A DNA stretch of 64,000 bases, taken from assembly GCA_900230115.1 (NCBI GenBank), contig LT907983.1, forward strand, positions 3,363,001 through 3,427,000. Direction: 5' to 3'. The notes beneath the pieces are model-generated. The model did no database searches. It saw only the letters and a program-made list of their open reading frames with translations, and had not been told where the DNA came from. Of the stretch, positions 44,270-52,764 are shown one piece after another (position 1 is the stretch's first letter; each line of letters opens with the position of its first letter). The translations under genes and the position numbers were made by a program. The stretch comes from Spirosomataceae bacterium TFI 002. Its GTDB lineage: Bacteria > Bacteroidota > Bacteroidia > Cytophagales > Spirosomataceae.

Positions 44270-45934
44270 ATGAAAATTTTAAAATATAGTTTACTCGTAA
44301 TGTTTGGTGTTTTGGCTCTTAGTTCGTGCCAAGAATCCTTTTTGGATAAACCACCAGCTGACTCTATTGTAGATGCAAGTTTTTATAAAAACGATGATCA
44401 AGTGCTTGCAGCTACTGGCCTACTTTATAGCAAAGTATGGTTCGATTATAATGATAAAGCATCGTACAACCTAGGTGATTTTAGAGCTGGAACAGCTTTC
44501 TCTGCTTGGAATGATAGAGGAAATGTCCTTTTTAATACTACAGGAAGTACTTCTGAAAATGGTGCTGCTTGGCGTTCTTTTTTCAATGTAGTGGGACAGT
44601 CAAATTTGGCTATCCAAAATATTGAGAAATATGCTGGAGAAGGTGTAAGCCCGGCAATTAAAAAACAAGGAATAGCGGAAGCTCGATTTATGAGAGCTTT
44701 GGCATACCGTTTTCTTACAATGAATTGGGGTGATGTGCCAATTATCGAAAACAACCTTGAAGTATTGACCGATACTACAATTAGCCGAAATACATCGGAA
44801 AGTGTATGGAAGTTTATCACAAATGAAATGAGAGCTGTGGCAGCGGATTTGCCAGAGACTGCTGTTCTTCCAGGGAGATTGACCAAATGGTCTGCCGAAG
44901 GAATGTTAGCAAGGTTTTATTTGACTCGTGCTGGTGTTGGAGCAAGTGGAACTAGAAATCAAGCTTATTTGGATTCTGCAATGTACTATGCTGATAGAGT
45001 AATTACACAAAGTGGAGCTTCATTGATGAAAAACTATGAAGACCTATTTAAATTCCCTTATGACAATAACTCTGAGTCGTTATTTTCTTTACAGTGGGTA
45101 TATGCACAAGGTTCTTGGGGTGCTCAAAACTCTACGCCGGCATACCTAGCTTATAGTTCAGATATAGCCAACGGTGATGGCTGGGGAGGTGATAAGTCGG
45201 CCACGTGGTGGATGCTTTCTCAGTATGATGGTATAGAGAGCACTGGAGATGGCGTCATGGTTGGTAGAACTCAAGATACTCGCCTAAAAGCTACATTCAT
45301 GTTACCAGGATTTTATTATCCCGAAATAACTCAAACTATTCCTGGGGGCGAACAGAAATTAGTATATCCTTTTAAAGGAACAGATAACAATTTCGTAGCT
45401 ATCAAGAAATATGTAACTGGAAAAACGAAAGATGTAGGAGGTCTAGCAGCTCAACAGAATTATGGTAATGATACCTACATGCAACGCTTGGCGGAAATGT
45501 ACCTTATTTATGCCGAAGCGGCTCTTGGGAATAAAGCTTCTACTTCAGATGCCAAGGCCTTGAAATATTTTAATGCTATTCATATGCGTGCTGGTTTACC
45601 TGCTTTTGAAGAAGCTTTAACCCTTGATGTAATACTGAGCGAAAGATTCAAAGAATTTGCAATGGAAGGCATGGCTTGGTACGATTTAGTGAGTTTGCAC
45701 TATTGGAATCCAGCAAAAGCTTATCAAATATTGAATGAGCAAGATCGTGGGTTATTCTTTGTAGAACCCGATAAGTTTCCAAATCCAACAAACTGGACTT
45801 TTACTAAAACGTCATGGTTCAGTGAACGAAATATTTTGGCAAATGCTGGAAACTTCTTGTTGCCAATTCCTTCTGTGGAGTTGAGTCAAGCACCTAATTT
45901 GCAAAAACCATCAGTAGACTATTTTAACAAATAA
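44270..45934 (+). CDS. RagB/SusD family nutrient uptake lipoprotein 3
   Basis: The 554-residue lipoprotein has a lipobox near residue 20 (LALSSC) and the classical SusD opening QESFLDKPPADSIVDASFYK. The C-terminal half carries RLAEMYLIYAEAALG and ERFKEFAMEGMAWYDLVSLH, which mark the standard RagB/SusD family. It therefore differs from the two SusD-like 2 proteins encoded upstream. It starts ten bases after susC3 and is followed four bases later by the first glycan-binding lipoprotein. Confidence 0.94.
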   Translation: MKILKYSLLVMFGVLALSSCQESFLDKPPADSIVDASFYKNDDQVLAATGLLYSKVWFDYNDKASYNLGDFRAGTAFSAWNDRGNVLFNTTGSTSENGAAWRSFFNVVGQSNLAIQNIEKYAGEGVSPAIKKQGIAEARFMRALAYRFLTMNWGDVPIIENNLEVLTDTTISRNTSESVWKFITNEMRAVAADLPETAVLPGRLTKWSAEGMLARFYLTRAGVGASGTRNQAYLDSAMYYADRVITQSGASLMKNYEDLFKFPYDNNSESLFSLQWVYAQGSWGAQNSTPAYLAYSSDIANGDGWGGDKSATWWMLSQYDGIESTGDGVMVGRTQDTRLKATFMLPGFYYPEITQTIPGGEQKLVYPFKGTDNNFVAIKKYVTGKTKDVGGLAAQQNYGNDTYMQRLAEMYLIYAEAALGNKASTSDAKALKYFNAIHMRAGLPAFEEALTLDVILSERFKEFAMEGMAWYDLVSLHYWNPAKAYQILNEQDRGLFFVEPDKFPNPTNWTFTKTSWFSERNILANAGNFLLPIPSVELSQAPNLQKPSVDYFNK

Positions 45935-45938
45935 GACA

Positions 45939-47096
45939 ATGAAAATATTAAATAATAAATACTTCTTTTTCATTCTTCTATTTGCTTCAAGTATGGCATT
46001 TGAAGCTTGTGAAAAAGACGATAATATTTCTGGAGGTATTCCAGAGATTACATATATCCGTGTGACTGACCCTTTATCTTCTGATTCTTTGATTGTATCA
46101 GCAGGTCAAGGTTCTTTGATCGCAATTGTAGGTAAAAATTTGGCTGGTGCTAATCAGATTTGGTTCAATGACCAACAAGCAAGCCTAACACCAACTTACA
46201 TCTCTAATAATTCTATTTTGGTGACGGTTCCTACTCAAATACCAAAGGAGATTAATAATGTGATGACTATTAATTTTGTAAATGGTCAAACTTTAAAACA
46301 TGACTTTTTGGTGGATATAAGTAAGCCACATATCGAAGGTATGAATTGTGAATTCGTAGCAACAGGTAATGTAGCTACCATTAGAGGCGATTACTTTTAT
46401 CCTCCCTTATCGGTGACATTTGCTGGTGGTGTGGATGCAGAGATCGTAGATGTAACGGACAAGATTCTTCAAGTAAGAGTGCCAGAAGGTGCAAAGCCAG
46501 GATCTATTGTAGTTAAGACAAACTTTGGTGAAGAAACTTCTAACTTTTTCTTCCGCGACGATAGAAATATTGTGTTAAGTAGCGATCCGTTTTCAGGATG
46601 GTGGAATCAAGCATTGGTTGTAACTGAACCAGGCAATGATGCCCCACCTAAGATTAATGGAAATTATATTCGAGTAAACGAGAAGATTTCTGGATGGCAA
46701 TGGAAAGAAGTTGCAGGTGGACCAGCTAGTGCAATGGGTAATATCAGTAAGAATATTCCTGATGATGCTATATTGAATCCACAGAACTATAACTTGAAGT
46801 TCGAGCTCAATACCAAGAAACCATATAATAACAACATGATCAAGTTCAATTTTGGGCTAAATAGTGAAAACAATAATGCCTATTTATGGAAACCTCCATA
46901 TGACACACGTGGCGAATGGCAAACTATTACTATTCCTTTTGACGAGTTGGCAAAGAGTTATGAAGAAGCTGGGTCAAAAATGACAGTTAACCCAGATGGC
47001 TATTGGACAAGAATATTGTTCCATGGAGCAGGAGATCTAGATTGTGACATCTCTTTTGATAATTTTAGAATTGTACCTAAAGAAATTAAGAAATAA
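45939..47096 (+). CDS. IPT/TIG-domain surface glycan-binding lipoprotein A
   Basis: The 385-residue lipoprotein has a signal peptide and lipobox at about residue 24 (SMAFEAC). One to two IPT/TIG immunoglobulin-like domains span about 33-210 (IVGKNLAGANQIWFNDQQA, IRGDYFYPPLSVTFAGG). The C-terminal domain of about 170 residues is rich in Trp (FSGWWNQALVV, ISGWQWKEVAGG, GYWTRILFHG). This layout matches the SGBP-B type surface glycan-binding proteins that help SusCD capture polysaccharide at the cell surface. The exposed aromatic residues probably contact sugar rings. The specific glycan is unknown. Confidence 0.88.
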   Translation: MKILNNKYFFFILLFASSMAFEACEKDDNISGGIPEITYIRVTDPLSSDSLIVSAGQGSLIAIVGKNLAGANQIWFNDQQASLTPTYISNNSILVTVPTQIPKEINNVMTINFVNGQTLKHDFLVDISKPHIEGMNCEFVATGNVATIRGDYFYPPLSVTFAGGVDAEIVDVTDKILQVRVPEGAKPGSIVVKTNFGEETSNFFFRDDRNIVLSSDPFSGWWNQALVVTEPGNDAPPKINGNYIRVNEKISGWQWKEVAGGPASAMGNISKNIPDDAILNPQNYNLKFELNTKKPYNNNMIKFNFGLNSENNNAYLWKPPYDTRGEWQTITIPFDELAKSYEEAGSKMTVNPDGYWTRILFHGAGDLDCDISFDNFRIVPKEIKK

Positions 47097-47097
47097 G

Positions 47098-48363
47098 ATG
47101 AATAAATTAACATTAGTAATAGGTATACTTTTTAGTGTCTTCATGTTGTCGTGTGACAAGGAGGATGACATTACCACCTCAGAGGTGCAGTTGTTGAGCT
47201 TTGGGCCAACAGGCGTGATGTTAGGGGAGAATATCCAATTCATTGGGAATAACCTTAACAAAGTTATGAGCATAGAAATGAACGGAGCATCTATTCCTAA
47301 TTCCGCTTTTCTAACTCAAACTTCTACATTAATTGTTTTGAAAGTGCCTATGACAGCACAAGAAGGGCATGTAACTTTAAAAACTGCAGACAAAGAAATA
47401 GTGTCAAAGACAGTATTGAGCTTTAATGTTACCACTGCAATCACAAGTTTCTCAGCAGAGGTTAAGCCAGGTGAAAACCTTACGATAACTGGCTCGCAAT
47501 TAAACTGGGTTTCAGAAGTGTTTTTTAACAACGAATTATCAGTTACAGAATTCGTAAGCAAAGCACCAGGAGAGCTAGTTGTTAAGGTTCCTTTGGAAGC
47601 CAAAACTGGTAAGCTGTCTTTGGTTTATGGCGGTACTGAAGCAGGTGTGGTAGAATCTGAAACTGAATTGGTATTGACATTGCCAACCTTCACGAGTTTC
47701 GGTCCAAACCCTATCGATAGAAAGGATAAACTTACCATAAAGGGTAAAAATCTTGATATCGTGAAAGGAGTACTTTTGAAGGGCTTAACAGAGCCCGTAA
47801 CGGTATTCGACTCGCATACTGCTACTGAAATAGTATTGACTATCCCAAAGGAAGCAAGTAAGGGTAAGATTGACTTAGTTACCTTTTCAGATATTTTAGT
47901 TTCTTCTGCCGAAGGTTTAGTTTTCTTAGGAGACTTGCCAGATTTAGATGCTTTAGCTTATTCTTTCTATGATGATAACTTTGCTGGAACATGGCAAAAT
48001 TGGGGATGGGGAAGTGAAGTGGATCCTGTAAGTGAAGCTAAATCAAGAATGGGCAGTAAGTCCATGAAGTTGGCTTTTAATGCCTCATGGGGAGCTTTAA
48101 AGTTTGCAAATGGAACTGTAGCTGCTGCAAATTATAAAAATCTGGTATTTAGCATCTTTGGAGATGCTGGTACAGAAGGCAAAGTCTTTAAGCTTTCAGT
48201 AAGTGATAGTAAACAAATAGACGTAGTTGTGAAAGAAGGTGAGTGGAAAGAATTTGTAATTCCACTAGCTAGTTTCACAGGCCTTACAGACATAAAAACT
48301 ATTGTATTCCAAGAAGCCGGATGGACTGGGACAGTATACTTTGATCATGTAGGCTTGAGATAG
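47098..48363 (+). CDS. IPT/TIG-domain surface lipoprotein B with C-terminal binding module
   Basis: I chose ATG at 47098, one base after the previous stop, because it gives a lipoprotein signal (MNKLTLVIGILFSVFMLSC). The 421-residue product has three IPT/TIG repeats at about 30-275 (LGENIQFIGNNLNKV, GENLTITGSQLNWVSEVFFN, DKLTIKGKNLDIVKGVLLKG). It ends in a beta-sandwich of about 140 residues (GTWQNWGWGSEVDP, TVYFDHVGLR) that resembles a carbohydrate-binding module. With lipoprotein A it would extend a glycan-capture array from the membrane. It is the last gene before a terminator. Confidence 0.86.
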   Translation: MNKLTLVIGILFSVFMLSCDKEDDITTSEVQLLSFGPTGVMLGENIQFIGNNLNKVMSIEMNGASIPNSAFLTQTSTLIVLKVPMTAQEGHVTLKTADKEIVSKTVLSFNVTTAITSFSAEVKPGENLTITGSQLNWVSEVFFNNELSVTEFVSKAPGELVVKVPLEAKTGKLSLVYGGTEAGVVESETELVLTLPTFTSFGPNPIDRKDKLTIKGKNLDIVKGVLLKGLTEPVTVFDSHTATEIVLTIPKEASKGKIDLVTFSDILVSSAEGLVFLGDLPDLDALAYSFYDDNFAGTWQNWGWGSEVDPVSEAKSRMGSKSMKLAFNASWGALKFANGTVAAANYKNLVFSIFGDAGTEGKVFKLSVSDSKQIDVVVKEGEWKEFVIPLASFTGLTDIKTIVFQEAGWTGTVYFDHVGLR

Positions 48364-48381
48364 AAAATCAAGTTGAATATT

Positions 48382-48420
48382 AAGCCTCTCTGCTCATAGA
48401 TTTAGTAGAGAGGCTTTTTT
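48382..48420 (+). terminator. Terminator after the third susCD operon
   Basis: AAGCCTCTCT (48382-48391) pairs with AGAGAGGCTT (48407-48416), followed by T-rich sequence. The 15-base loop can partly pair internally. Confidence 0.85.
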
Positions 48421-48470
48421 CTTTTGTTCAAAAAAAATATCAGTAACAGCAATCTATTCTGATTAAACCT

Positions 48471-48478
48471 TATTTTTG
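48471..48478 (+). promoter_or_regulatory. Possible -7 element before the sugar permease
   Basis: TATTTTTG fits TAnnTTTG, 64 bases before the ATG. No good -33 element is seen. Confidence 0.3.
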
Positions 48479-48542
48479 AAGGATACTTAAAATTAATACA
48501 ATCATTTAATTCCTATTTAATCACCAATATAACCCAGCCCTA

Positions 48543-49973
48543 ATGTCGGAAACTAAAACAACAAACAAACCTGCTCTTTACACGCTCACAACCGTTTGGT
48601 TCTTCTGGAGTTTTGTAGCAGCTTCTAACGGTATTCTTATTCCCCTTTTCAAAGAAAAATTTGGTTTGGAGCAGTGGCAAGCCCAGCTAGTTGATTTTGC
48701 ATTCTATGCTGCATATTTTGTAGGTTCTATTCTTTATTTGGTTTTCTCTCGAATTTCTGGAGGTGATATTTTGAATAAAATTGGATATAAAAATGGTATC
48801 ATTTACGGTTTAATTATCTCGGCAGTGGGGTCTTTATTATTTTACCCAGCTGCAGAAGCCAAGTCATACACATTGTTATTAAGTGCTTTGTTTATTGTTG
48901 GTTTAGGTTTTTCTTTACAGCAAACTGCAACGCAACCATTTATGATTGCTGTAGGGCCTCCAGAAACGGGTGCTCAGCGTATTAATTTAGGTGGAGCGGT
49001 CAATAATTTCGGAGGAACTATTGGGCCAATAATAGTGTCATTCGCGATCTTCGGGTCTATTGCTCCTGAGGCCGCCGCCGCTGCCACAGTAGAGTCTGTA
49101 AAAATGCCTTATTTATACTTGGCTGCACTTTTTATAGCAGTTGCCCTTTTCTTTTGGTTCTCTAAATTACCTAGGGTTACCAATACAGAGAAAATAGAGC
49201 CAGGAATGGGTGCTTTAAAATACCCTCAGTTGATATGGGGAATGGCAGGTATTTTTGTCTACGTAGGAGTTGAAGTTAGTATTAGCTCAAACCTAGGAGA
49301 ATACTTGGTTCAAACACAAGGACTTACTTCGTCTCAAGTTGGAAAATATGTAGCCTTATTTTGGGGATCTATGATGATTGGTCGTTGGACAGCTTCTATT
49401 GGTAACTTTAACCCTTCGGAGAAGTTACGCAAAGTACTATTTGTGGTTGTTCCCTTAGTTGCCTTTGCAATTGTACTTGCGAGTATTTCTTTCACCAATG
49501 ATGTGAGTGAATTCTACGTTTATGCTTTCTATGTTCTTGTAATGATAATAGCCTACTTTGCTAGTAAAGAGAAACCTGTAAGATTGCTTTTGATTTTCAC
49601 AGCATTAGGAGCTATTATGACAATTATTGGAGTTCTTACTACTGGTAAAGTCGCTCTATTTAGTTTGATCAGTGGAGGTTTATTCTGTTCAATTCTTTGG
49701 CCAAGTATTTTTTCTTTAGGAACAGCTGGTTTAGGAAAATACACAAATCAAGGTTCTGCATTCATGATCATGATGATTTTAGGAGGTGCCATTATTCCCG
49801 TGATACAAGGCTTAGTAGCAGACTTTGTAGGAATTCAGCCTTCTTATTTAGTAGCTGCAGCATGTTTTATATTTCTATTCATTTTTGGAATCTCAGTACA
49901 AAAAGTACTTAAGAATCAAGGAATTGACTTTGATGCAGAGTTTGAGAAGAATTCAAGTGTAGGTGGACATTAA
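48543..49973 (+). CDS. FucP/GluP-like major facilitator sugar transporter
   Basis: The 476-residue integral membrane protein has about 12 hydrophobic segments. Its N-terminal half contains blocks of the fucose-galactose-glucose:proton symporter group: FVAASNGILIPLFKEKF, YFVGSILYLVFSRISGGDIL, then SLQQTATQPFMIAVG and RINLGGAVNNFGGTIGPII. It would bring a monosaccharide across the inner membrane. It lies directly downstream of the SusCD and glycan-binding genes, so it probably imports the end product of the same pathway. The sugar (fucose, galactose, glucose or related) cannot be decided here. Confidence 0.9.
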   Translation: MSETKTTNKPALYTLTTVWFFWSFVAASNGILIPLFKEKFGLEQWQAQLVDFAFYAAYFVGSILYLVFSRISGGDILNKIGYKNGIIYGLIISAVGSLLFYPAAEAKSYTLLLSALFIVGLGFSLQQTATQPFMIAVGPPETGAQRINLGGAVNNFGGTIGPIIVSFAIFGSIAPEAAAAATVESVKMPYLYLAALFIAVALFFWFSKLPRVTNTEKIEPGMGALKYPQLIWGMAGIFVYVGVEVSISSNLGEYLVQTQGLTSSQVGKYVALFWGSMMIGRWTASIGNFNPSEKLRKVLFVVVPLVAFAIVLASISFTNDVSEFYVYAFYVLVMIIAYFASKEKPVRLLLIFTALGAIMTIIGVLTTGKVALFSLISGGLFCSILWPSIFSLGTAGLGKYTNQGSAFMIMMILGGAIIPVIQGLVADFVGIQPSYLVAAACFIFLFIFGISVQKVLKNQGIDFDAEFEKNSSVGGH

Positions 49974-49991
49974 GAAGTTCAATTAAAGCTT

Positions 49992-50062
49992 ACTCCGTTT
50001 TACTTTTAAAGGGTTTTCGATTGATCGAGGGCCTCTAGAATTAAGTAAAACGGAGTTTTTTT
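49992..50062 (+). terminator. Terminator after the sugar permease, long loop
   Basis: ACTCCGTTTTACTT (49992-50005) pairs perfectly with AAGTAAAACGGAGT (50043-50056), and a T-run follows. The 37-base loop contains smaller palindromes (CGATTGATCG, GAGGGCCTC), making it larger than usual. Confidence 0.75.
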
Positions 50063-50112
50063 GTTTAAGACGTCAAAGTCAAAGTCAAAACAGTATTATA
50101 ACGGCTTTTTCG

Positions 50113-50149
50113 TATCCTAAATACGGGTGTTTTGACTAGTATTTAGATA
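50113..50149 (+). repeat. Imperfect inverted repeat
   Basis: CTAAATAC (50117-50124) and GTATTTAG (50139-50146) are perfect inverted copies. Adjacent TATC and GATA extend the pairing with one unpaired base. It could be an operator or an RNA hairpin upstream of the lipoprotein gene. Confidence 0.5.
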
Positions 50150-50318
50150 CAATTATATGATAAGTGATTAATTGTCAAAGTGACACAAATTGCAATATGT
50201 AAAGAAAAAATATAAATAAATATACAATATATTTACCAATGCTCTTGTGAATCCACTTTCTGATTCGTAAATTATAGGGGACAAAACCTATTTTTTTAAT
50301 CCTTTAACATTTACGATC

Positions 50319-50855
50319 ATGAAAAATAAAATACTCCTTTTGGGCTGTTGTGTTTTAAGTGTTTACGCGTTTTCCTGTAATTCAAATGCAGAAACGAAGG
50401 TAGATGAAGAGAAAGAAACTGCTCTCATTATGTCAGTAATTGAAGGCGAAACAGATTGTTTCTTTGCTAGAGATTATGAATGCTGGAAAGATAAATTTAC
50501 GCATTCTGATTACTCTTATCAGGCATGGAGTAACTCCGATGGAACTTTTGACGCCAGTGTGGGCTGGGAGTCAATCGAGAAAAATCTCGGTAAATACATT
50601 AAAGAAAACCCTACAGAACCAGAGGATGCGGGTTCAAGCCACCCTGTTGTGAAGCGGAAAAATGTCAAGGTTAAGTTTTATGGAGACAAAGCTGCTCATC
50701 TCACTTGGGATCAATATAATAGCAGTAGAGATCAAACATACTTTTTGCATTCCAAAGAAGTAAGACTGATGGAAAAAGAGAAAGGTGAATGGAAAATTGT
50801 TAACGTTTCTGCTTTCTGGAATTATAAGAAGAGAATACCATTTGGAGAAGTTTGA
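50319..50855 (+). CDS. NTF2/SnoaL-like lipoprotein
   Basis: The 178-residue product has a lipoprotein signal (MKNKILLLGCCVLSVYAFSC, lipobox ending at C20). The mature part shows the cone-shaped NTF2/SnoaL-like pattern: an N-terminal helix (ETALIMSVIEGETDCFFARD), then beta-strands ending in GEWKIVNVSAFWNY. NTF2-like domains bind small ligands or form dimers, and exported members with no enzyme activity are frequent. It stands alone. The fold call rests on the pattern of the last strands and is moderate in certainty. Confidence 0.65.
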   Translation: MKNKILLLGCCVLSVYAFSCNSNAETKVDEEKETALIMSVIEGETDCFFARDYECWKDKFTHSDYSYQAWSNSDGTFDASVGWESIEKNLGKYIKENPTEPEDAGSSHPVVKRKNVKVKFYGDKAAHLTWDQYNSSRDQTYFLHSKEVRLMEKEKGEWKIVNVSAFWNYKKRIPFGEV

Positions 50856-50891
50856 AAATTAAATTTACAACCTACTCTTAGTGGCTAAAGG

Positions 50892-50920
50892 AAAAAAGGT
50901 ACTAGATTATATCTAGTACC
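50892..50920 (-). terminator. Terminator overlapping the stop of the Gre-like gene
   Basis: GGTACTAGAT (50898-50907) and ATCTAGTACC (50911-50920) pair around a three-base loop. Read on the minus strand, the second arm runs into a T6 tract (50892-50897). The TAG stop of the Gre-like gene lies inside the stem. Confidence 0.8.
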
Positions 50921-51345
50921 TCTAATTGCTTACCTCTAAAGTCAACTTTGTCACCAAGTACTTTCCCTTTTAGCAGTACGCCAATAGGAGAGTCCATACT
51001 TGTTGACATGTATTTTTTACCTTCATACTCGAGGATTCCTGACGAAATACAAAGCATAAATGTTCCGATATTTGTTGTTACCAAAGCTCCTAATTGGGCT
51101 TTAGTAAGAATTTCATCAGGTTTAATTTGTTCTAAAGCGTGTAGGTCATTTTTGGCCTCAATAAGCTGACGAGCGTATAGGTCTCGGTCATTTTGAGCCA
51201 TTGCTCTACCAGTTTCGTACTTGTCACCTGCACTACTTTTTGATTCTTCGTTGGCAGCATTTTGTGCATTATCTACTGCTTTTTGGAGTGTTTGGACTCG
51301 TTCATTGCATTTAGCAAGAATGATGGTCAATAATTCTTTTTTCAT
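50902..51345 (-). CDS. GreA/GreB-like domain protein
   Basis: The 147-residue protein has a long N-terminal coiled-coil hairpin (about residues 5-75, with CNERVQTLQKAVDNAQNAAN and the conserved SSAGDKYETGRAMAQ block). A small C-terminal beta domain (about 90-147) ends in KVDFRGKQLEVLDI. This resembles a GreA/GreB transcript-cleavage factor in shape. The loop between the coils is short, and the acidic pair expected at a Gre tip is not clear. Database entries for such proteins are often misnamed 3-oxoacyl-ACP synthase. It overlaps the proA stop by ATGA, so the two are co-translated. Confidence 0.7.
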   Translation of the reverse strand: MKKELLTIILAKCNERVQTLQKAVDNAQNAANEESKSSAGDKYETGRAMAQNDRDLYARQLIEAKNDLHALEQIKPDEILTKAQLGALVTTNIGTFMLCISSGILEYEGKKYMSTSMDSPIGVLLKGKVLGDKVDFRGKQLEVLDII

Positions 51346-52589
51346 TGACGTATTTGCCCATTACCCTCTACAATCCACTTTTCAGTTACAAGTTTTTCTA
51401 AAGCGAAAGGTCCTCTAGCGTGAAGCTTTTGTGTAGAAATCCCTATTTCGGCTCCTAATCCAAATTGCTCACCATCTGTGAATCGAGTAGATGCATTGTG
51501 ATATACAGCGGCGGCGTCAACCTCAGTTAAAAAACGAGCAGCATATTCACTATTTTCAGTAACAATAGCTTCACTGTGCTTAGAAGAAAATGTAGTGATG
51601 TGTTCTATTGCTTCATCAATTGAATCCACGGCTTTAAAAGATGCTTTGAAATCGAGCCATTCTTTTCCAAAGTCGTCGTCGTTAGCTTTTTTAAGGTACG
51701 GATAATTTGCTTTTTCAAATGCCTCAAAACATACGTTGTCAGCATAAATTTCAACATTGGCAGCTTTCAAGCCTTCTGCTGACTTGGCAATAACTTCGGC
51801 CGCAATTTCCTTGTCAAGAAGGGCAGTGTCTAAAGAGTTACACACCGATGGGCGAGTTACTTTTGCATTTACAATGATGTCTGCCGCCATTTGCGTATTT
51901 GCACTTGCTTCTACATATGTATGGCAAACTCCAGCTCCTGTTTCTATTGTAGGTATATCGGAAGTCTTTCTTACGTACTGTATCAAAGCGTCGCTTCCTC
52001 TTGGGATGATAACGTCAACTTTGTCCTTGGCTTTTAACAATGCCTCTGTATAACTACGATCGGCTGGTAAAAGAATGACAGCATCTTTATGAATTCCACA
52101 GTTCTCAAGTACTTCATGGATGATACTAACCAAAGCAATGTTTGAAAAATCTGCTTCTTTTCCTCCTTTCAATACACAAATATTACCTGAGCGTAAACAG
52201 AGGGAAGCCACATCAATAGTGACATTTGGTCTAGATTCATAAATCACACCAACGCAACCTAGAGGCACCGCGATTTTTCGAAGCTTTAACCCATTTGGAA
52301 GGGTTTTGCTCATTTGAACTTTGTTGGCCGGGTCTTCTAGTTGTGCAACATTTCGCAATGCTACCGCAAGACCATTTATTCTTTCTGTATTTAAGAGAAG
52401 GCGATCATATTTAGAATCTTGTGGATCCATACGATCTAAATCCTTTTTATTTTCAATTTTAATAAACGCTTCTTTTTCCAATATAGCATCCGCTAGTTTG
52501 TTAAGAAAAGTTGATTTCTCATCAGAACTTAACTGAGCTACTTGGCTCTTGGCTTTTGAAGTGTTTTTTAGTAATTCTTGTAACGACAT
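51342..52589 (-). CDS. proA: Glutamate-5-semialdehyde dehydrogenase
   Basis: The 415-residue enzyme reduces gamma-glutamyl phosphate to glutamate-5-semialdehyde with NADPH, the second step of proline synthesis. The catalytic cysteine lies in ETGAGVCHTYVE near residue 245. Other family blocks are YESRPNVTIDVASLCLRSGN, IPRGSDALIQYV and STRFTDGEQFGLGAEIGIST. Length is typical. proB is not adjacent in this window. The following gene is the Gre-like protein, coupled by ATGA. Confidence 0.96.
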   Translation of the reverse strand: MSLQELLKNTSKAKSQVAQLSSDEKSTFLNKLADAILEKEAFIKIENKKDLDRMDPQDSKYDRLLLNTERINGLAVALRNVAQLEDPANKVQMSKTLPNGLKLRKIAVPLGCVGVIYESRPNVTIDVASLCLRSGNICVLKGGKEADFSNIALVSIIHEVLENCGIHKDAVILLPADRSYTEALLKAKDKVDVIIPRGSDALIQYVRKTSDIPTIETGAGVCHTYVEASANTQMAADIIVNAKVTRPSVCNSLDTALLDKEIAAEVIAKSAEGLKAANVEIYADNVCFEAFEKANYPYLKKANDDDFGKEWLDFKASFKAVDSIDEAIEHITTFSSKHSEAIVTENSEYAARFLTEVDAAAVYHNASTRFTDGEQFGLGAEIGISTQKLHARGPFALEKLVTEKWIVEGNGQIRQ

Positions 52590-52764
52590 AAATATTTTTT
52601 TCTGTGACCACTAAAAAATGAAGTAGTCTCCAACAAGCTATGAAGTAAAACTTAAATAAGGATTACTTCATAGCTGGAATGAATGTTTTTTATTGTTTTG
52701 CTTAAGGTAACTTTAAGCAGGACTTATGCAAATTGTGGCTCCTTTATTTTAGAAACCACTTAAA

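Larger units (their letters stand above)
49974..50318. other. Intergenic region between the sugar permease and the NTF2-like lipoprotein
   Basis: The first part holds the permease terminator. Then come three tandem GTCAAA copies (50072-50089) and an imperfect inverted repeat, TATCcTAAATAC to GTATTTAGATA (about 50113-50149). The remaining sequence is strongly AT-rich. No open frame looks real, and no exact TAnnTTTG motif could be placed before the lipoprotein gene. Confidence 0.5.
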
